In this document: positions 60,969 to 64,000 of the stretch, piece by piece
Layout: the number at the start of each line of letters is the position of its first letter
How positions within the stretch are numbered: the stretch's first letter is position 1
Source of the DNA: Halalkalicoccus paucihalophilus
GTDB taxonomy: Archaea; Halobacteriota; Halobacteria; Halobacteriales; Halalkalicoccaceae
DNA length: 64,000 nt
Direction of reading: 5' to 3'
Assembly (NCBI RefSeq): GCF_001593955.1
Contig: NZ_LTAZ01000005.1
Span: 272,001-336,000 of the forward strand
Made by a program: the position numbers and the translations under genes
Notes under the pieces: generated by a model
Told to the model about the DNA's origin: nothing
Seen by the model: only the letters and a program-made list of their open reading frames with translations
Database searches by the model: none

Positions 60969-62204
60969 GTGAGCCAGCGCGCCAGACGGACAGCGACCCG
61001 ACGACGGTTCCTGCGGAGTGGCGCCGCGATCGGCGCGCTCTCGGTCGCGGGATGTGTCGGTCCGTCCGACGACGAGCCGGGGTCCGATACCGGCGACGGG
61101 AACGGAACCGCCGGCGACGAAAGTGATGGGGAGTCCGGCGGATACGAGATCGAGACGGTCGCCGAGGGGTTCGCGAACCCCTGGGCTCTTGAGTTTCTCC
61201 CCGATGACGGGATGCTCGTCACCGAACGCGAGGGACGACTGTCGATCGTCGACCGTGAGGACGGCACCGCCGAGACCGTCGGGGGCGTCCCCGACGTGTA
61301 CGCCGCCGGGCAGGGCGGTCTGCTCGATGTGGCGCTTCACCCTACCTACCCCGACGAGCCGTGGGTCTACCTGACGTATTCGGGTGCCAACGACGCCGGC
61401 GAGTCGGCGACCCACCTCGGCCGGGGACGGCTCGACCTCGACGGCGGGCGGTTAGAGGGGTTCGAGGTGCTCCACGTCGCCGGACCGTTCGTTGACTCGG
61501 ACGGGCACTTCGGCTCCCGACTGCTCGTCGAGGACGACGCGCTGTACATGACCGCCGGCGACCGCCAGCTCAGGGGGTTCGGCCCCGACCACGTCGCACA
61601 GGACACCACGAACGAACTCGGAAGCACGCTCAGGCTGGGACTCGACGGCTCGGTTCCCGTGAACAACCCGTTCGTCGACACGGAGGGCGCTGTCGATACG
61701 ATCTACAGCTACGGCCACCGCAACCCACAGGCCATGACGACTCACCCGGAGACGGGCGCGATCTGGCAGGCCGAACACGGCGAGGAGGACGGCGACGAGA
61801 TCAACGTGATCGAGGCCGGGGGCAACTACGGCTGGCCGGTCGCGACCTACGCCTGCGAGTACGGCACCGACGACCCGGTCGGCGAGCGCCCCGAAGAGCG
61901 CGAGGACACCGTCGCGCCGGTACACTACTGGGAATGCGGATCGGGGGGCTTCCCGCCCAGCGGCATGGCGTTTTACGACGGCGAGGCGTTCCCCGACTGG
62001 CAGGGCAACCTGTTCGTCGGCACCCTCGCGGGCGAGTACCTCGGGCGCTTTGCCGTCGACGGGCGGTCCGTCGCGGAGCGCGGTCTCCTTCTGGAGGGAG
62101 AGGGGTGGCGGGTCAGAGACGTCGCGGTCGCACCCGAGACGGGCCACATCTACGTGGCCGTCGACGCCGAGGACGCCCCGGTCGTCCGTCTGCGGCCCGC
62201 CTGA
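60969..62204 (+). CDS. Tat lipoprotein PQQ-dependent aldose sugar dehydrogenase-like protein
   Basis: The protein is 411 aa from a GTG. A twin-arginine lipoprotein signal (RRRFLRSGAAIGALSVAGC) precedes an acidic linker and a six-bladed propeller of the soluble glucose dehydrogenase/Yli family. The propeller carries NPWALEFLPDDGMLVTEREG, GQGGLLDVALHP, DSDGHFGSRLL (catalytic His), YSYGHRNPQAMTTHP and GEEDGDEINVIEAGGNYGWP. It would oxidise aldoses outside the cell with PQQ. A GATACG box about 30 nt upstream fits the GTG start. Confidence 0.88.
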   Translation: MSQRARRTATRRRFLRSGAAIGALSVAGCVGPSDDEPGSDTGDGNGTAGDESDGESGGYEIETVAEGFANPWALEFLPDDGMLVTEREGRLSIVDREDGTAETVGGVPDVYAAGQGGLLDVALHPTYPDEPWVYLTYSGANDAGESATHLGRGRLDLDGGRLEGFEVLHVAGPFVDSDGHFGSRLLVEDDALYMTAGDRQLRGFGPDHVAQDTTNELGSTLRLGLDGSVPVNNPFVDTEGAVDTIYSYGHRNPQAMTTHPETGAIWQAEHGEEDGDEINVIEAGGNYGWPVATYACEYGTDDPVGERPEEREDTVAPVHYWECGSGGFPPSGMAFYDGEAFPDWQGNLFVGTLAGEYLGRFAVDGRSVAERGLLLEGEGWRVRDVAVAPETGHIYVAVDAEDAPVVRLRPA

Positions 62205-62267
62205 TCGACTCGTCGAAGCCAACCGGAACAACACAACGGTCATTGTCCCACGCTCTGCAGACTGGGT

Positions 62268-63536
62268 ATGAACGTCGACGGGGACCGGCTTCGCGAGGAC
62301 ATCGAGCGAACCGCCGAGTTCGGAGCCATCGAGAGCGACGAGGGCCGTGGTCGAACCGTCCGAGCCGCGAGCGATGAAAACGGCGAGGCTCGCGAGTACT
62401 TCGTCTCCCGGCTGGAGGATGCCGGACTAGAGGTCCGGGTCGACGCCGTGGGCAACGTCGTCGGCCGGTGGGTCCCCGAGGGAGCCGACCCCGACCTCCC
62501 TCCCGTCGCCGCGGGCAGCCACCTCGATTCGGTGCCCGAGGGCGGCATCTTCGACGGGCCGCTTGGAACCTACGCCGCTCTCGAAGCCGTCCGCACCATG
62601 CAGGAAGCGGGAGCCGAACCCGAGCGCCCGATCGCCGTCGTCTCCTTTACCGAGGAGGAAGGGGGCCGGTTCGCCTCGGGAATGCTCGGTTCGTCCGTGG
62701 CGACGGGCGAGCGAAGCGTCGAGGAGGCACTCGCACTGGAGGACGAGGAGGGGACGACGCTGGAGGAGGCCCTCGAAGCCATCGGATTCAGGGGGGAGGG
62801 TCGGGTCAACGCCGCGGGCTGGGAGGCGTGGCTCGAACTGCATATCGAACAGTCAGAACGACTCGAGACGGTCGGCGTTCCCGTCGGGATCGTCACCGAC
62901 ATCACGGGGATCACCCACTGCGACGTGACCATCGTCGGGGAGGCCAACCACGCGGGGGCCACACCAATGAAGGATCGGACCGACGCGCTCGCGGCCGCAA
63001 GCGAGTTCGTCCTCGACGTCGAGCGCGCGGCAAACGAGGTGGTCGCAAGCGAGAGCGACACCGCGGTCGGCACCGTGGGAAGCCTCTCCGTGGAGCCGAA
63101 CGCGACGAACGTCGTTCCCGGCCGGATCGAGTGCGGCGTCGACATCCGGGACATCGAGTACGACTCGATGAACGAAATCGTCTCCCGTGCACGATTGAGC
63201 CTCGCGCGCCTCGAGCGCGAGCGTGGCGTCGGGACCTCGCTCGAACGGGAATTCGACGTCGAGCCGGTGGCGATGGCCGAGCGCTGTCGAACGGCCGCCC
63301 GCGAGGCCGGCGAAGCGGCCGGAATCAAGACGATGGCGATGCACTCTGGGGCGGCCCACGACACGATGCAGGTCGCACGGGTCACCGACGCCGGCCTGCT
63401 CTTTGCACCCTCACGTGGTGGCTACTCCCACACGCCCAAGGAGTGGACCGACTGGGCCGACTGTGCGAACGCGACGCGGGTGCTCGCGGGCGGGATGGCG
63501 CGGCTCGCGGGGACGACGCTTTCGGAGCGAGTCTAG
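62268..63536 (+). CDS. M20 family Zn hydrolase (N-carbamoyl-amino acid / allantoate amidohydrolase type)
   Basis: This 422-aa protein has the bimetal ligands of the HyuC/AllC family: GSHLDSVPEGGIFDGPLG (His, Asp), SFTEEEGGRFASGMLGS (Glu pair), LELHIEQSERLE (His), GEANHAGATPMKDR (dimerisation domain His/Arg) and PSRGGYSHTPKEW (last His). It hydrolyses N-carbamoyl amino acids or ureido compounds, releasing CO2 and NH3. The substrate cannot be set by sequence. The stop overlaps the convergent transporter stop by 3 nt. Confidence 0.92.
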   Translation: MNVDGDRLREDIERTAEFGAIESDEGRGRTVRAASDENGEAREYFVSRLEDAGLEVRVDAVGNVVGRWVPEGADPDLPPVAAGSHLDSVPEGGIFDGPLGTYAALEAVRTMQEAGAEPERPIAVVSFTEEEGGRFASGMLGSSVATGERSVEEALALEDEEGTTLEEALEAIGFRGEGRVNAAGWEAWLELHIEQSERLETVGVPVGIVTDITGITHCDVTIVGEANHAGATPMKDRTDALAAASEFVLDVERAANEVVASESDTAVGTVGSLSVEPNATNVVPGRIECGVDIRDIEYDSMNEIVSRARLSLARLERERGVGTSLEREFDVEPVAMAERCRTAAREAGEAAGIKTMAMHSGAAHDTMQVARVTDAGLLFAPSRGGYSHTPKEWTDWADCANATRVLAGGMARLAGTTLSERV

Positions 63537-64000
63537 CGTCGATCGAGCACCGCGGCGGGATCGAGCGGCCACCGGTCGCGGTCCCGGATCGCGACGTGGA
63601 CCTGTACGATGACGCCCAGCAGCGGGAGTTCCAACAGCGGTCCGATGACCAGCGCCAGTGGGATGAGCGGCTCGTTCGGGAACGCGACGACCGCGATCGC
63701 GAGCGCCGTCGGGGAGTTGCGCGAGAGGACCGTGTTGTTGAAACAGACCATCTCCCGGTAGGAAAACGACAGCACGCTGCCGACGCCGAAGCCGACGCCG
63801 AGATTGATCGCGTAGAAGGCGATAACCGGGACCGCGAGCAGGGCGAGCAGTTCGGGGTTCTCGAGGATCACCCCGCCCTGCGAGGCGAACATCGCCCCGA
63901 TGGCGAGGCTCAGAAAGACGATCTGGAGCGGGCTCAGCTTCGGGAGAAACCCGTGAGAGAACCACTGCTCCCCCTTCGTTCGGATCAGTCCCCATCGAGC
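63533..64000 (-). CDS. SBF/ACR3-like membrane transporter (N-terminus cut by window edge)
   Basis: The last 155 or so residues are seen: helices with LQIVFLSLAIGAMFASQGGV, LLALLAVPVIAFYAINLGVG and CFNNTVLSRNSPTALAIAVV. A terminal IGPLLELPLLGVIVQVHVAI follows, the pattern of the bile acid:Na+ symporter superfamily and close to arsenite exporters (IGPLIEVPVL). The N-terminal half lies beyond base 64000. Arsenite efflux is possible but unproven. Confidence 0.75.
   Translation of the reverse strand, partial: ARWGLIRTKGEQWFSHGFLPKLSPLQIVFLSLAIGAMFASQGGVILENPELLALLAVPVIAFYAINLGVGFGVGSVLSFSYREMVCFNNTVLSRNSPTALAIAVVAFPNEPLIPLALVIGPLLELPLLGVIVQVHVAIRDRDRWPLDPAAVLDRR

Overview
The window is chromosomal DNA of a haloarchaeon (class Halobacteria); the genus cannot be fixed from sequence alone. 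The evidence is high GC, very acidic predicted proteins, twin-arginine (RR) signal peptides, TATA-type promoters about 25-35 bases upstream of start codons (leaderless transcripts), frequent ATGA start/stop overlaps, and families typical of the group such as DUF7282, DUF7344, DUF1616 and a haloarchaeal fructose PTS. No rRNA, tRNA, CRISPR array or insertion sequence was found.

1-20 kb is a cell-surface glycan region. It holds a GNAT protein, three NodB-like deacetylases counting the one at 24.4 kb, a Wzx-like flippase, a Gfo/Idh oxidoreductase, a co-translated alpha/alpha-toroid plus Asp-box propeller pair, a DUF354 glycosyltransferase, a membrane GT2, UDP-GlcNAc 2-epimerase, a FemAB-like transferase, a large secreted anchored protein, GlmS and an alkaline-phosphatase-superfamily phosphodiesterase. 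GlmS and the epimerase point to an aminosugar-containing surface polymer. Many promoters here share an unusual element, SS-ATAACAA, which also resolves several start codons.

20-31 kb is mixed: winged-helix regulators, a sulfatase-like protein, an orphan gas-vesicle gvpA, DUF1616 and YdjM-like membrane proteins, a lipoprotein deacetylase, a DUF7282 protein, two tandem DoxX-like proteins and UspA. Several stretches have no convincing gene.

31-48.7 kb is the most coherent block: an apparent pathway for catabolism of methylated onium osmolytes (glycine betaine and/or DMSP). Two BCCT transporters import substrate. A Rieske oxygenase of the betaine-demethylase type and a DmdA-like THF methyltransferase could remove the first methyl group. 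A FAD+GcvT dehydrogenase and a monomeric sarcosine oxidase-like enzyme would take dimethylglycine to glycine. MetF-like reductase, FolD and Fhs would oxidise the THF-bound C1 unit to formate. GlyA (present only as a broken 5' fragment), a PLP serine/threonine dehydratase and RidA would take glycine through serine to pyruvate. An IclR regulator sits centrally, next to two copies of an inverted repeat, GTTCG-N7-CGAAC.

49-51.8 kb holds two small zinc proteins, an LssY_C-type membrane protein and a SHOCT protein. 51.8-58 kb is a complete fructose PTS (ptfB, ptsI, ptsH, ptfA, ptfC) with pfkB and divergent glpR; a 110-bp hairpin-rich insertion separates ptfA from ptsH. 58-61 kb holds an amidohydrolase, a DUF59 protein and a zinc alcohol dehydrogenase. 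This trio usually accompanies bacterial propane/acetone diiron monooxygenases, but no monooxygenase is present. The window ends with a Tat lipoprotein PQQ-type sugar dehydrogenase, an M20 carbamoylase and a truncated SBF/ACR3-like transporter.
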